DNA of 64,000 nt, taken from positions 248,001 through 312,000 of the forward strand of contig MAAE01000007.1 in NCBI GenBank assembly GCA_002162675.1, in the 5' to 3' direction. The notes below the pieces were generated by a model. That model worked only from the letters and a program-made list of their open reading frames with translations, was not told the origin of the DNA and searched no databases. The first letter of the stretch is position 1, and every line of letters begins with the position of its first letter. The translations under genes were made by a program, and so were the position numbers. The stretch comes from Colwellia sp. 39_35_sub15_T18 (lineage in GTDB: Bacteria > Pseudomonadota > Gammaproteobacteria > Enterobacterales > Alteromonadaceae). Shown here in pieces: positions 17,211 to 26,987 of this stretch.

Positions 17211-17226
17211 TGTTACAGGTGTCTCA
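17211..17226. promoter_or_regulatory. Putative activator site (UAS) of the VOC-HupE unit
   Basis: TGTTACAGGTGTCTCA is centred about 97 bases upstream of the predicted sigma-54 start. It matches 13 of 16 positions of the dehydrogenase-operon site and shares the same conserved bases as the porin site. Confidence 0.6.
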
Positions 17227-17560
17227 CAATGAATATAACTACTGTACTTTCGCTATGACTTTATTCATCTATTTATTTTTGTCTCATAACACCTAAACCG
17301 TCTGCTGCAATTGATATGTCTAAAGGAAGCAACAGAGTCATTCGCTAAGATTACAATAGGTAAGTTTATAATTCTTAAGGAGGTGGGTATATTTTGATAG
17401 GTAATACAAACATCACTTAACTTCGTTGGATTATTTATTTAGTTTAGCTGGATATTACTATTAATATGAGTTGTTTCTTTAATCAAATTAAGTGGCGTAA
17501 AAAATGCTTGCAAGATAGTTATAGGAATTCACTTGTACAGATTATAACAAGGTGATGGTT
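17227..17560. other. Gene-free region upstream of a small membrane ORF
   Basis: AT-rich sequence with no recognised gene, repeat or RNA. The last bases carry AAGGTGATGG before the small frame that begins at 17561. Confidence 0.5.
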
Positions 17561-17773
17561 ATGAAAAAGCGTCTTTATTTATTGAATGGTAACAGGGTGG
17601 TAATTTATGTGCTGAGTTTACTCGGTGTTTTTTATGAGGTTAATATTGCTTATATTATGGCGTTGACGCTTTGGTTATGGCTGCCGCAATGTTTGCAACT
17701 CGAGTTGCTGCTGTTAAAAGTGATAAAGCGTAAATTGAATGGAACAACATCAATCACTAATTCAGCGCACTGA
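17561..17773 (+). CDS. Possible small membrane protein, unknown
   Basis: A 70-residue frame starting MKKRLYLLNGNRVVIYVL, with basic residues before one or two hydrophobic segments (VVIYVLSLLGVFYEV and IAYIMALTLWLWLPQCL) and a basic tail. The ATG has AAGGTG about five bases upstream; a GTG at 17552 would add three residues. I recognise no family. Its isolated position and low complexity leave real doubt that it is expressed. Confidence 0.35.
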   Translation: MKKRLYLLNGNRVVIYVLSLLGVFYEVNIAYIMALTLWLWLPQCLQLELLLLKVIKRKLNGTTSITNSAH

Positions 17774-18643
17774 AGATAAATAAAATAAACCTCTCTGGCG
17801 GTGTCCTTAAACGTATATAAACATCAAAATTAAGACGCTATTTAGTAGTTAAGTTGATTTGACCAACTAATTAGAGTCGTTTTGGCTGAAATCTATAAAA
17901 TGGTCAAGATGATATATCCATATTTATTAAAGAAAATGCTTACACTTACTTTCTATTGCTTCTTTGTGTTGTTTTTCTTTTCTAACTCGTTCTGGGGGCG
18001 TTTGCGCCTTAGACTTAATACTCTATATTGATTCAAAACTTAAATAATTCCAATGTCTGCTTTGGGGATTTGAGATCTAACGCCATGCAAAAGTTTTAGT
18101 CATAATTTTAGTTGTGAATGGATGTGAGTTTTTATATAGAAACGACAACTTTAGAATCCCTGATCTGCCGTTAGTAACTCAAAAGCTAAGGTCAGCTTAT
18201 GGCTATAAGTGACCATTCAGTACCTAGCTTAGGAGGTTTTTAAATTTTCTTATTTTTTGTGACGTTTTTTATCGTTTTCTCGCGACTTTTGACGTAAATT
18301 TTTCAATCGATTTAACTAAATCTAGCTACAGCTAAGAAAATCCTGAACGAGAATTCTCATTATTCATGAAGATCCACACTTATGTATAGAACGCCATAAA
18401 AAATGGGAAAACGTCGGGTGTGATAAAATTTAATCTGTTATTCATCACTGTAATTGTATGAGTCACTCATAGTCTAAGCACTTACCTGTTGCTTTATCTA
18501 ATGCTAAAAGCGTAAAGCTTGTTTTATTATCTTTGCTCATCTTTAAAACCGATAGAATCATTCTCAGTATAAGTAAAAGAAATATACCCAAAATTTAAAA
18601 CGTTATATCATGAGAAATTAACACGTATTTTAGGAAATATGCC
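17774..18643. other. 870-base region without a supported gene
   Basis: AT-rich sequence between the small membrane ORF and the Cache chemoreceptor. A 25-codon frame on the minus strand (18463-18540) is too short to support. No tRNA, clear repeat or promoter consensus was recognised, although the chemoreceptor promoter must lie here. Confidence 0.5.
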
Positions 18644-20944
18644 GTGCATTTAAAGAAAAAGTTGTTATTGAGTATCTCTTCAATCGCGATATTAACAACG
18701 ATTACTACGATAATAGCGATATCTTACTTATCCTTAACAGAGATGAAAAAGGATGCACTAAAAAAGGCAAAGGCCGACTTAACGTCTAAAAGAGTTTTGG
18801 TCACAGCAGAATTATATAATTATATCGATAATATTCAGAAGCAAGCGGTGGTGATGGCAAATGATATATCCATTAAAGAGGCGACGACTGAATTTGAAGA
18901 GGCATTTTCAAGCTATGTTGGAACAACCGAGAACAAAAGCAGCCTAGTACATTATTACAATTCAGAATTTAAACCCACTTATGATGGCCAAAATACAAAA
19001 ACCGTTTCTGTTCAAAAACTTTATGATTCTTTATCACCAACGACGGTGGCTTTACAATCAAAATTTATATCGTTGAACCCTTACCCGTTGGGGGAGAAAG
19101 ATAAACTTCTATCTATTGAAGATGGGAGTGATTATGACTCGGTACATCAAAGATATCATTCAACATTTAGGAAGTTTTTACAAGAATTTGGTTACTATGA
19201 TGTATTCATTGTAGATCCTGAAAATGGACATATTGTTTATAGTGTCTTCAAAGAGCTTGACTATGCCACCAGTTTAAAAAGTGGCCCATACCGTAATTCT
19301 GGTATCGCAGAAGCATTTAATAAAGCATTAACGCTTCCTGAAGGTAAAACTTACCTAACAGATTTCTCAGCCTATTTACCGTCCTATCACAATGCAGCTA
19401 GTTTTGTTTCTACCCCTATTTATCAAGAAGGTAAATTGATAGGTGTTTTAATTTTCCAAATGCCCATCGATAGACTGAACGCATTAATGACACAAAAAGG
19501 TAACTGGCTTGAATCCGGCTTTGGTGACAGTGGTGAAACTTATCTCGTGGGGCAAGATAAAACGTTAAGAAGTGAAAGCCGCTTTTATGTTGAAGATAAA
19601 AGTAGCTACTTGGAACTAATAAATAAAATAGGCATGCAGGAGGCACCTCTTATAGACAGTAAAAATACGACTATTTCAATTCAACCGGTTCAAACGATTG
19701 GAGTCAATCAAGCGCTCGCTGGTAAGTCAGGTTTTAAAATATTTAATGATTACCGAAATGTACCGGTATTAAGTTCGTATGCCCCGATTGAAATTGGTGA
19801 ACAACGATGGGCGATATTATCAGAAATTGATGAACAAGAGGCTTTTCAAGCCATTAATGACCTAACCAACTATATTTGGGGTATTGCCGTAACTATTATA
19901 ATAGTGACGGCTTTATTAACCTTTTTAGCGGCATTAAAACTGTCTAACTCACTCACTAAACCATTGAATATGCTTACCCGTCGTTTTTCAGAGTTGTCAC
20001 GAGGTGAAGCCGACTTAACGGTTAGGTTAATGCCAACAAGCACACCAGAAATAAATAAAATTGTGGCAGAGTTTAATATATTTATGGAAGAAATAAGTAA
20101 CGTATTTAGTAGCGTTAAAGACTCCGTATCCAGAATAGCATCTAGTGGTACAGAATTAAGTGTTACTGCAGAGCAAACAAACATAACGTTAAAAGATCAG
20201 CAAGATTCAATTTCTCAAGTTCATGATTCAATCGGACAGTTTAATGAGTCTGTTATCGAGATTACCCAGCAAACTGAATCTGCCTTTTCCGAAGCTAATG
20301 ACGCTAAAGGGAAGGCTGAAGAAAATGCAGAAAGAGCAACGCTCGCAACAGGTAACATTAAAAAATTGGTTGAAGAAGTGAATAAGTCTTCACAAACTAT
20401 CAAACAACTTCAAGGCAGCGTTCAAAGTATAGGTGAGGTTTTAGGCGTTATAAATGCGATTGCTGAGCAAACCAATTTGTTAGCGCTAAATGCCGCAATT
20501 GAAGCTGCAAGAGCTGGGGATCAAGGCAGAGGATTTGCAGTAGTAGCTGATGAAGTTAGGAATTTAGCTTCGAGAACACAAGAGAGTACAGTGACCATTC
20601 AAAACCAAATTAATCACCTTACCGAAGCAGCCGAAATGTCATTTGAATCAATGGAACGTGCCAGTATTTCGGCGGAAGATGGAATAAATTTGGTCAAAGG
20701 TGTTAACGAATCACTACATGATCTTAAAGAAACAATACTCAACCTAAGTAATATGAATTCAGAAATATCAACAGCAACAAAAATGCAAGGGCATACCATC
20801 GGCTTTATTACAGAAAATATTACCTTGCTAAATCAACGCGCATTCGAGATAACCGACTCTTCAACTAATATCGCAGGTGTCGCTAATGATTTATCTTCCG
20901 TTGCTGAGCATCTAAAAAGTGAAACCAATCGATATCAGGTTTGA
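18644..20944 (+). CDS. Methyl-accepting chemotaxis protein, dCache sensor
   Basis: A 766-residue receptor of classic layout: a first membrane helix (about 8-30), a large periplasmic double-Cache domain (about 40-395, with [26 protein letters not shown] strands and the [12 protein letters not shown] segment), a second helix (about 408-430), a HAMP domain ([20 protein letters not shown] region), and a cytoplasmic coiled coil with the tip [20 protein letters not shown] near residue 605. The start is a GTG, with AGGAA seven bases upstream. The ligand is unknown; dCache domains often bind amino acids or organic acids. It lies next to the sigma-54 catabolic region but has no visible sigma-54 promoter of its own. 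Confidence 0.95.
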   Translation: MHLKKKLLLSISSIAILTTITTIIAISYLSLTEMKKDALKKAKADLTSKRVLVTAELYNYIDNIQKQAVVMANDISIKEATTEFEEAFSSYVGTTENKSSLVHYYNSEFKPTYDGQNTKTVSVQKLYDSLSPTTVALQSKFISLNPYPLGEKDKLLSIEDGSDYDSVHQRYHSTFRKFLQEFGYYDVFIVDPENGHIVYSVFKELDYATSLKSGPYRNSGIAEAFNKALTLPEGKTYLTDFSAYLPSYHNAASFVSTPIYQEGKLIGVLIFQMPIDRLNALMTQKGNWLESGFGDSGETYLVGQDKTLRSESRFYVEDKSSYLELINKIGMQEAPLIDSKNTTISIQPVQTIGVNQALAGKSGFKIFNDYRNVPVLSSYAPIEIGEQRWAILSEIDEQEAFQAINDLTNYIWGIAVTIIIVTALLTFLAALKLSNSLTKPLNMLTRRFSELSRGEADLTVRLMPTSTPEINKIVAEFNIFMEEISNVFSSVKDSVSRIASSGTELSVTAEQTNITLKDQQDSISQVHDSIGQFNESVIEITQQTESAFSEANDAKGKAEENAERATLATGNIKKLVEEVNKSSQTIKQLQGSVQSIGEVLGVINAIAEQTNLLALNAAIEAARAGDQGRGFAVVADEVRNLASRTQESTVTIQNQINHLTEAAEMSFESMERASISAEDGINLVKGVNESLHDLKETILNLSNMNSEISTATKMQGHTIGFITENITLLNQRAFEITDSSTNIAGVANDLSSVAEHLKSETNRYQV

Positions 20945-20958
20945 TTGGATTTTAAGCT

Positions 20959-20994
20959 GATAATACTATGCCCATCTGAAGGCATAGTATTATC
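20959..20994 (+). terminator. Long hairpin after the Cache chemoreceptor
   Basis: A perfect 14-bp stem, GATAATACTATGCC (20959-20972) with GGCATAGTATTATC (20981-20994), around an 8-base loop and only 15 bases after the stop. There is no strong T-run, but position and stem suggest the transcript end. Confidence 0.65.
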
Positions 20995-21112
20995 AAATTA
21001 CATTACCTTGGAACACGGCAGGTATAGCTTGAAAATAAGCCTAAAGTTCTAGCTACAGCTTAAATAACAAGCCAACGACACCTGAGCAAATCAAACAATA
21101 TATTTTTCTACG

Positions 21113-21202
21113 TTACACTGAGATTGAGCGAACTTGATTTCGTCCATCTCTTTTGGCTTGATATAAAGCTTCATCAGCCAACCTAGTAAGCCTGAGTAGA
21201 CG
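21113..21202 (-). pseudogene. Remnant of a GGDEF diguanylate cyclase (C-terminal end)
   Basis: On the minus strand the stop-terminated frame at 21113 encodes RLTRLADEALYQAKRDGRNQ followed by VRSISV. This is the unmistakable last helix of GGDEF domains (ADxALYxAKxxGRNxV). Upstream the frame meets a stop at 21215-21217, which is also the stop of the neighbouring membrane-protein gene. Only about 30 residues remain of a domain of about 160, so this is a dead fragment left by a deletion. Confidence 0.85.
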
Positions 21203-21214
21203 TATTTCCTTTGG

Positions 21215-21901
21215 CTAAATGGCGTTCGTTACTACCTCGTTGCCTGAGCTATTTGTTAACTTTAAGGGCTCCTGTAACATGAGTAATCCTAGCCATGAAA
21301 ACCACACTATCTGACTTAAACCAAAAATTTCGGTCAGTATATCAGCAGGGTAAACCGTGAGAATCCCAGCAAGACCAACGAACAAACCTAGATAATTAAG
21401 TTTCTTAGAAAGATTGTTACCTGTTAGAGCGGCGATACTTAACAGCAGAACCCATAGGCCTCCAACAATTTCGTTTCCACCACCTAGCCCCTCAACTATT
21501 GAGGCTATTGCCAGCCAGACTGACCAGGCTTGCTCAGGCTCAGTTGCTGACAGCACAACAACCGTCTCAATTCCTATATTCGCAATCATGCCACTCATAA
21601 TGACTAAGCCCACCCAGATAACTCCAAATATTACCGCCATTTTTGAAAAAATATCAGCATTGCTTCGTAAACGTTCATGAAGCGCAAGTACCAACACGGC
21701 CAAAACGATGCCAAAGCCTACATACATAATAAAATTTACGATAGTGAATATCACTTGGTTTTCCTTCATAAAAACTAGTTTCTGTTCGATACCCGCACCC
21801 GAAGGAAAATCCCAAAAGGCACCAAAAAACACAAAAGCCGATACATAAATGATGGCTTCTAAAAGTGCTGCAACACCACCAATTTTTTGTAGATTATTCA
21901 T
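21215..21901 (-). CDS. DUF4386-like integral membrane protein
   Basis: A 228-residue protein with six or seven predicted membrane helices, starting MNNLQKIGGVAALLEAIIYV and including GGGNEIVGGLWVLLLSIAAL, like the DUF4386 family of unknown function. There is no signal peptide apart from the first helix. It is divergent from a membrane-anchored AraC regulator 260 bases away, which is its likely regulator. Its stop codon sits at the edge of the GGDEF remnant, so the gene may have lost or changed its tail by the same deletion. Confidence 0.7.
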   Translation of the reverse strand: MNNLQKIGGVAALLEAIIYVSAFVFFGAFWDFPSGAGIEQKLVFMKENQVIFTIVNFIMYVGFGIVLAVLVLALHERLRSNADIFSKMAVIFGVIWVGLVIMSGMIANIGIETVVVLSATEPEQAWSVWLAIASIVEGLGGGNEIVGGLWVLLLSIAALTGNNLSKKLNYLGLFVGLAGILTVYPADILTEIFGLSQIVWFSWLGLLMLQEPLKLTNSSGNEVVTNAI

Positions 21902-22164
21902 TATAATTTTTCCTTATAGAGTAAAGATTTTTTATGCTTGCACAGTTCATTTTAAATCAGTCATCTGTGCGATTCAGTCACCATCAAAATTTTTCCCTGC
22001 CGATACCACTATCAACGGGGTTATATCAGATATTCGCTGTTATGGTTGTCTAAGTCGTCCTAGACTATAAGGGCGGACACTTTTTGGTGTTTTAATCGTA
22101 ATAGAGGCCGTACAATTATGTAGCTTTACCGTACCAACTCAAAAATCAATGAAAGGAAGTTATA

Positions 22165-23376
22165 TTGGAAGATCTTGTCGTGTTTGCGATTACAATGATA
22201 ACACTTGGGCAAATCGGCTTTTGTCTGCCGCAACTTTTTGCACGTGCTCTTCTCATACAAACATACTTTCCTCTGCTGATTTTCTTTATTGCTAATGCTG
22301 TGATTGCTTTAGGCCCCACAGTATTTTTACTATTTCCAGCATGGAATACGGTTTACATCGCGGCAATATTTCCAGCATGGCTTCTTCTTGGCCCCGCTCT
22401 CTGGTTATATGTAGAAGGGCTGACATCAGACTCACCTTGGCGTATCCAATCAAAACACATTATCCAGATAATTCCTTTTGCTTTGGGTTTAATCACCTCA
22501 GGATTAATCATTAGTTTACCGCTAGAGCTGCGTCAGCTTATCTTTAGTGAAGGGGCAAACATTGATAGTGGATTTCCGCTGGTGGTGATAGTGAGCATGT
22601 TTCTGGCAATGTTACTTTGGGCTTTGCAATCGGGATACTATGTAATCCGTATATTTATTCGCCTATCTAAATATAGGCAACAGTTGAAGGATTTGTTTGC
22701 AAGCAATGAACAACGTGAACTAGGTTGGTTGAGCTGGGTATTGATCATTACCATAAGCTCTTGGGGTTTTTCTTTTGTAAACTTAATGTCCACGTTACTT
22801 CAAGACAACGCATTATTTGGCTATAGATTTGGTTCGACGCTATTACTGATATTGGTGTGGACTTTGGCTTATTGGGGACTCCGACAAAAACCGGGTTTCG
22901 AAGGACGATATAAAGATGATGAGTCTGATATATTAGCACCTGAAAGCACGGATTCAGAAAGAAGTAAAAAATACGAGCGCTCCGCTCTTAGTAAAGATCA
23001 GTCGCAGCGTATCGCAGACAAAATTAACGCAGCGATGGCTCAACAAAATCTACACTTAGATCCAAGCTTATCATTACATAAGCTTGCCCGGTATGTTGCC
23101 ATTTCCCCTAATTATATTTCTCAAACATTAAACGAAACAATGGACACAAACTTTTTCGACTTTGTAAATAAATGGAGAGTGGAAACCGCCAAACCCAAAA
23201 TCATAGCCAATGAAGATACTGTACTGAATATCGCGCTGGACGTTGGTTTTAATGCCCGTTCATCTTTTTACAAAGTGTTTAAAAAAGAAACAGGTAAAAC
23301 GCCCACTGAGTTTCGCCTGTTGCACAAACAAGTCAGTGATAAACCTGACTTTTTACCTAAAGAGAGAAATAGGTAG
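22165..23376 (+). CDS. Membrane-anchored AraC-family regulator
   Basis: A 403-residue regulator with about seven N-terminal membrane helices (residues 1 to about 245; e.g. FPLLIFFIANAVIALGPTVF) and a C-terminal AraC-type double helix-turn-helix (about 285-390) with LHKLARYVAISPNYISQTLN and the signature NIALDVGFNARSSFYKVFKK. Such proteins probably sense a membrane or extracellular signal directly. The start is a TTG preceded by AAAGGAAGT. It diverges from the DUF4386-like gene. Its last 24 bases overlap the end of the convergent AraC gene that follows. Confidence 0.88.
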   Translation: MEDLVVFAITMITLGQIGFCLPQLFARALLIQTYFPLLIFFIANAVIALGPTVFLLFPAWNTVYIAAIFPAWLLLGPALWLYVEGLTSDSPWRIQSKHIIQIIPFALGLITSGLIISLPLELRQLIFSEGANIDSGFPLVVIVSMFLAMLLWALQSGYYVIRIFIRLSKYRQQLKDLFASNEQRELGWLSWVLIITISSWGFSFVNLMSTLLQDNALFGYRFGSTLLLILVWTLAYWGLRQKPGFEGRYKDDESDILAPESTDSERSKKYERSALSKDQSQRIADKINAAMAQQNLHLDPSLSLHKLARYVAISPNYISQTLNETMDTNFFDFVNKWRVETAKPKIIANEDTVLNIALDVGFNARSSFYKVFKKETGKTPTEFRLLHKQVSDKPDFLPKERNR

Positions 23377-24228
23377 GCAAAAATCTAATTCAAATTGCTC
23401 ATTTTCCGCTAGAAATTGATTTTGCCGATAATGAACATAAGCTGGTGTCGATAACATTTTATAGCCTGAAGTGGGTAACCAATGCTCCAAAATATTACTC
23501 AATTGCGGTAATAACTCTCCGTATTTTCCCTGTAATTTGAATACCGCATGCAAGCCCGCTGGAATCGTCATGCTGTTGACCACGCCACGACGAAGAATAG
23601 GAGAGTCAATAGCTAGGCAAGCCACATAACGGCACTTTTCAAGTTCTACCCATGCCGGATTTGAATGGTGCAAACCAAATTGTTGTGAAAAGTCACGCCC
23701 TTCTAAATTGGCCCATGCTTTTAATACCTGCCACGCATTAGCTATAGAGCGGTCATAGCCCTGATGCCTGACATAAGCGACGTGTTGTTTCGGCCGCTCT
23801 ACTAATACACATTTAGGGATAATCATTTTATCAAGGCGTTGATAACATTCCGCAATTTCTTTATCCGCTAAAAAAGGTTTGTCTTGATGCTGACGTTCAC
23901 TACTGCGCCACTCCCCCGGTGACACCTTAAAAATTGCTTTAAAGGCACGACTAAATGACGACACCGATGCAAATCCTGATTTGGCGGCGACGTCTAATAC
24001 CGACGATTTTACATCGAACATTAACTGATTGGCGGCAAATTCCATACGTGTGCGACGAATATAGTGATGCACAGGTTCACCGACAACAGCTTTAAAAAGG
24101 CGATGGAAATGTTGTTCTGAGTAGGCGGCAATGCTGGCGAGATCTTTCGCTAACAGCTCATTACTAATATCTTGATGGATAAAATAGAGCACGTCGTTAA
24201 TACGCGATATTTGTTGGCTAGTTGGCAT
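23353..24228 (-). CDS. AraC-family regulator with GyrI-like domain
   Basis: A 291-residue protein. The AraC DNA-binding domain is at the N-terminus (about 8-108; signature LDVAAKSGFASVSSFSRAFKAIFKVSPGEW). A GyrI/Rob-like ligand-binding domain follows (about 125-290; PKQHVAYVRHQGYDRSI and AGLHAVFKLQGKYGELLPQL). Members of this group often bind drugs or small cationic compounds and switch on exporters or detoxifying enzymes. It diverges from the aminotransferase gene at 24351, a candidate target, and overlaps by 24 bases tail-to-tail with the neighbouring AraC gene. Confidence 0.88.
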   Translation of the reverse strand: MPTSQQISRINDVLYFIHQDISNELLAKDLASIAAYSEQHFHRLFKAVVGEPVHHYIRRTRMEFAANQLMFDVKSSVLDVAAKSGFASVSSFSRAFKAIFKVSPGEWRSSERQHQDKPFLADKEIAECYQRLDKMIIPKCVLVERPKQHVAYVRHQGYDRSIANAWQVLKAWANLEGRDFSQQFGLHHSNPAWVELEKCRYVACLAIDSPILRRGVVNSMTIPAGLHAVFKLQGKYGELLPQLSNILEHWLPTSGYKMLSTPAYVHYRQNQFLAENEQFELDFCLPISLFR

Positions 24229-24350
24229 TATTTTTCAAACGAATAGCATAAATGGACATATATCAAAGCATAAACGGACAAGTAAAATAGTGCAAGCTAT
24301 CGTACTCTTTATAAAGTCTTAGATTCCAAGAGTAAAAGAGCAAACTTATC

Positions 24351-25502
24351 ATGAAATTAGCTAAATCATTACAAGAGATCCAGCCATCTTATATTCGTGA
24401 AATATTAAGTGCTGCCAGCGCGCCAGGTGTTATATCTCTAGCCGGTGGATTACCCGATGAAGCGACATTTCCGTTAGCATTAATGGCGAAGTCGTTAACC
24501 GACTTACCTAACCAAACGCAGTTATTTCAATATGGTAACACCGCAGGTTATGCGCCGCTTCTCGCACATTTTAGAGAATGTTATCAATTACCGCCATCGC
24601 ACGACGGTATTGTGTGCACTGGCTCACAACAAGGGTTAGATCTCATTGCTCGAGCATTTGTTAACCCCGGCGATAGTATTGTAATGGAAGCACCCAGTTA
24701 TTTAGGCGCAATTCAAGTCTTTGCTCTTGCTCAAGCGACAATAGAAAGTGTTTCGCAACGAGCAGATGGTCCTGATTTAGAGGAATTAGCAGCCTGTTTC
24801 GCCGCTAAAGATATCACCCTTTTTTATGCAGTACCTGATTTTCATAACCCAACAGGCGTATGCTGGTCTTTAAAAGTACGTAAAAAAGTTGCCGAGTTAT
24901 GTAAGCAATATAATGTCGCCTTTATTGAAGATGTTCCTTATCGAGAGCTTAGATTTAAAGGTGATTATTTACCGCTAGTATCAAGTTTTTGCCCTGATAA
25001 TTCCATGGTATTGCGCTCATATTCAAAAATAGCAACTCCTGGCATTCGGCTTGGTCTGGTAACGGGTAGAAAAGATTGGATAACGCCACTTAACAAAGTA
25101 AAACAAGCCGCAGATTTGCATTCAAGCATCCCCATGCAAGCGGTATTGTTAGATTTATTACAACACCATGAGTTTGAGCAACACCTAGCGGGATTACGGC
25201 GTCTATACAAGGCAAGATATCAAGCACTCATCAAACAAATTGCCCTGAAACTACCTTCGTATTGCCATTCAAATACTGTCGAGGGCGGAATGTTTATCTG
25301 GTTATCATTACCCGAATGTGATGTAGATGCTTTAGCAAAATCGGCACTAGAGCATGGTGTTGCGGTAGTACCAAGCTCAGTTTTTTATCAAGATAGCAGC
25401 AATATTACACCAGCTTTGCGTTTAAATTTTACCAATGCCAATATAGCAAAACTCGGTGATGCTATTGAGCGTTTAGCCAAGGTGATAAAGCTATATTGCT
25501 AA
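24351..25502 (+). CDS. PLP-dependent aminotransferase, class I/II
   Basis: A 383-residue fold-type-I aminotransferase like the 2-aminoadipate/MocR-type enzymes. Marks are the ISLAGGLPDEATFP start segment, YGNTAGYAPLLAHFRE, GSQQGLDLIARAF, PDFHNPTGVCWS with the cofactor-contacting Asn, and SYSKIATPGIRLGLV carrying the PLP lysine and the phosphate-binding Arg. It has no helix-turn-helix domain, so it is an enzyme, not a MocR regulator. The amino donor cannot be told. It is divergent from the AraC-GyrI regulator. Confidence 0.88.
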   Translation: MKLAKSLQEIQPSYIREILSAASAPGVISLAGGLPDEATFPLALMAKSLTDLPNQTQLFQYGNTAGYAPLLAHFRECYQLPPSHDGIVCTGSQQGLDLIARAFVNPGDSIVMEAPSYLGAIQVFALAQATIESVSQRADGPDLEELAACFAAKDITLFYAVPDFHNPTGVCWSLKVRKKVAELCKQYNVAFIEDVPYRELRFKGDYLPLVSSFCPDNSMVLRSYSKIATPGIRLGLVTGRKDWITPLNKVKQAADLHSSIPMQAVLLDLLQHHEFEQHLAGLRRLYKARYQALIKQIALKLPSYCHSNTVEGGMFIWLSLPECDVDALAKSALEHGVAVVPSSVFYQDSSNITPALRLNFTNANIAKLGDAIERLAKVIKLYC

Positions 25503-25557
25503 ACCTAGGGAGTTACCAGTACTGTAGAGACGCGGTTATCGAGAAGCTCTTTTCACC

Positions 25558-26142
25558 TTAAATGTTTTTTAATAGTGTAAACATTTGCTCGATCATCGGC
25601 TCTGCTAACTGATCAGCTTCTGGACGGTTAAAGTAACAACGTAAACCCGTTAACTGCACTTGAAAGAAACGAGCATATTCAATGGCTGGACGCTTGTTAA
25701 TTAACTCATCATTTTTAATGGCTTGGTTAAATAAAACACATAAGTATTGTTCGAACTTATCGGTTTGCTTAAAGCTGAGTTCACGCAGGTTAGCATCTTT
25801 TTCAGTAAATTCGCTGTTCGCTTTTACTAGCATACAAATAGCACTAGGAAAGCATTGACGATTGCCAATGATACTTTCAACAAGCGTACGTAAACCACCT
25901 AGAATAGAATCAGCACCATTTAAAAAACCGTCGATTTGGCTCTGCATTTGCACGGTATATTCTTTTAACGATTCACTATAAAGCCCTTCTTTAGAGCCAA
26001 AAGCGGCATAAATACTGCCTGGACGCATGTTTACAGCATCTTGTAAGTCACGGATCGACGTGGCATGAAAGCCTTTTTGCCAAAACAATTGGCTTGCGAC
26101 GTGAATAACATGCTCGCGCTCAAATTTAACCTTATTAACCAT
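25558..26142 (-). CDS. TetR-family transcriptional repressor
   Basis: A 194-residue regulator with the TetR helix-turn-helix at about 8-55 (VASQLFWQKGFHATSIRDLQ, then GSIYAAFGSKEGLYSESL) and a helical C-terminal ligand domain. It resembles the AcrR/YxaF-type group with a C-terminal TetR_C domain. It faces the carboxymuconolactone-decarboxylase-like gene. Two near-identical operator-like repeats between the two genes suggest it represses both itself and that gene. Confidence 0.9.
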   Translation of the reverse strand: MVNKVKFEREHVIHVASQLFWQKGFHATSIRDLQDAVNMRPGSIYAAFGSKEGLYSESLKEYTVQMQSQIDGFLNGADSILGGLRTLVESIIGNRQCFPSAICMLVKANSEFTEKDANLRELSFKQTDKFEQYLCVLFNQAIKNDELINKRPAIEYARFFQVQLTGLRCYFNRPEADQLAEPMIEQMFTLLKNI

Positions 26143-26158
26143 TTCATTCTTTATTAAC

Positions 26159-26174
26159 TTGAACAGTTGCTCAA
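26159..26174. promoter_or_regulatory. TetR operator, copy 1
   Basis: TTGAACAGTTGCTCAA is an inverted repeat (TTGAAC/GCTCAA, one mismatch) 17 bases from the tetR start codon. It matches copy 2 at all but three internal positions. Confidence 0.65.
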
Positions 26175-26181
26175 TTATAAC

Positions 26182-26197
26182 TTGAACGATTGCTCAA
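26182..26197. promoter_or_regulatory. TetR operator, copy 2
   Basis: TTGAACGATTGCTCAA lies 23 bases (about two helix turns) from copy 1, so two repressor dimers could bind the same face of the divergent promoter region. Confidence 0.65.
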
Positions 26198-26253
26198 AAT
26201 CAAATACCATGAATTTAGACATTACTTAAACTTATTTTTAATTGGAGCTAAAC

Positions 26254-26796
26254 ATGACAGAATTTACTTTACACACAGCAGACAATGCACCAGCAGCGGC
26301 AAAACCTTTACTGGCTAATTCAATAGCGACATTTGGCATGGTACCAAACCTACACGCAGTAATGGCTGAAGCACCTATATTGCTTGAAGGTTACCAAGTA
26401 TTACATGAGTTGTTTCAAAAAACCTCATTTAACGCCGAGGAAACAACCGTTGTATGGCAAGCAATTAACGTTGAACATAACTGTCATTACTGTGTACCTG
26501 CACACAGCGGTATTGCCGCGGCAATGAAAATTGACCAAGACATTGTAGATGCACTTGTTAACAGAACACCCCTTGCAAACCCCAAACTTGAAGCACTTCG
26601 CGAAACAACGCTGGCAATGACACGTGAACGCGGTGTGATCAGCGATGAGCAAATCGAGAAATTTTTTGCTGCAGGCTATGGCAGACAACAATTACTAGAA
26701 ATTATTGTTGGTTTATCTCAAAAAGTAATGAGCAACTACACTAATCATTTAGCCAATACTCCAGTGGATGAAGCTTTTAAAAAGTTCGCAAAATAA
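26254..26796 (+). CDS. Carboxymuconolactone decarboxylase / AhpD-like protein
   Basis: A 180-residue alpha-helical protein of the CMD family. The redox-type motif EHNCHYCVPAHS contains Cys77, Cys80 and His84, which in AhpD-like members act as a peroxidase or disulfide centre. The remaining segments (TFGMVPNLHAVMAEAP, and the helix AGYGRQQLLEIIVGLSQKV) match the family. The ATG at 26254 has GGAG six bases upstream; an in-frame TTG at 26242 is less likely. It is probably controlled by the divergent TetR repressor and may protect against peroxide or electrophile stress. Confidence 0.85.
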   Translation: MTEFTLHTADNAPAAAKPLLANSIATFGMVPNLHAVMAEAPILLEGYQVLHELFQKTSFNAEETTVVWQAINVEHNCHYCVPAHSGIAAAMKIDQDIVDALVNRTPLANPKLEALRETTLAMTRERGVISDEQIEKFFAAGYGRQQLLEIIVGLSQKVMSNYTNHLANTPVDEAFKKFAK

Positions 26797-26859
26797 ATCA
26801 CTAGGGTCATCACCTTCTGTATTTTTTTATTGGAGTAGACTTGCAAAACTATGGATAAA

Positions 26860-26900
26860 ACACCAATTAATTCATTAGAATAGCAGATATTAATTGGTGT
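26860..26900 (+). terminator. Hairpin after the CMD-family gene
   Basis: ACACCAATTAAT (26860-26871) and ATTAATTGGTGT (26889-26900) form a perfect 12-bp stem with a 17-base loop, 64 bases after the CMD stop. It lies between convergent genes, so it may serve both. Confidence 0.5.
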
Positions 26901-26987
26901 TAATTTCGTGTCCCGCTTGAAAGTTAATAGCCGCTTTTTATTTAACCCTTTAATCACTATAACTATAACTAACGAGTGTCATTAGTA

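Noticed and set aside
17980-18020. GGGGGCG/GCGCC stretch considered as a sigma-54 promoter
   Set aside because: The GG and GC elements can be spaced by ten, but the TGGCAC and TTGC boxes are not in register, and no activator-type site lies upstream.
18463-18540. 25-codon minus-strand frame starting MSKDNKTSFTLLALDKATGK
   Set aside because: Too short, with only a weak ribosome site and no family match. It may be a fragment, but nothing around it continues the similarity.
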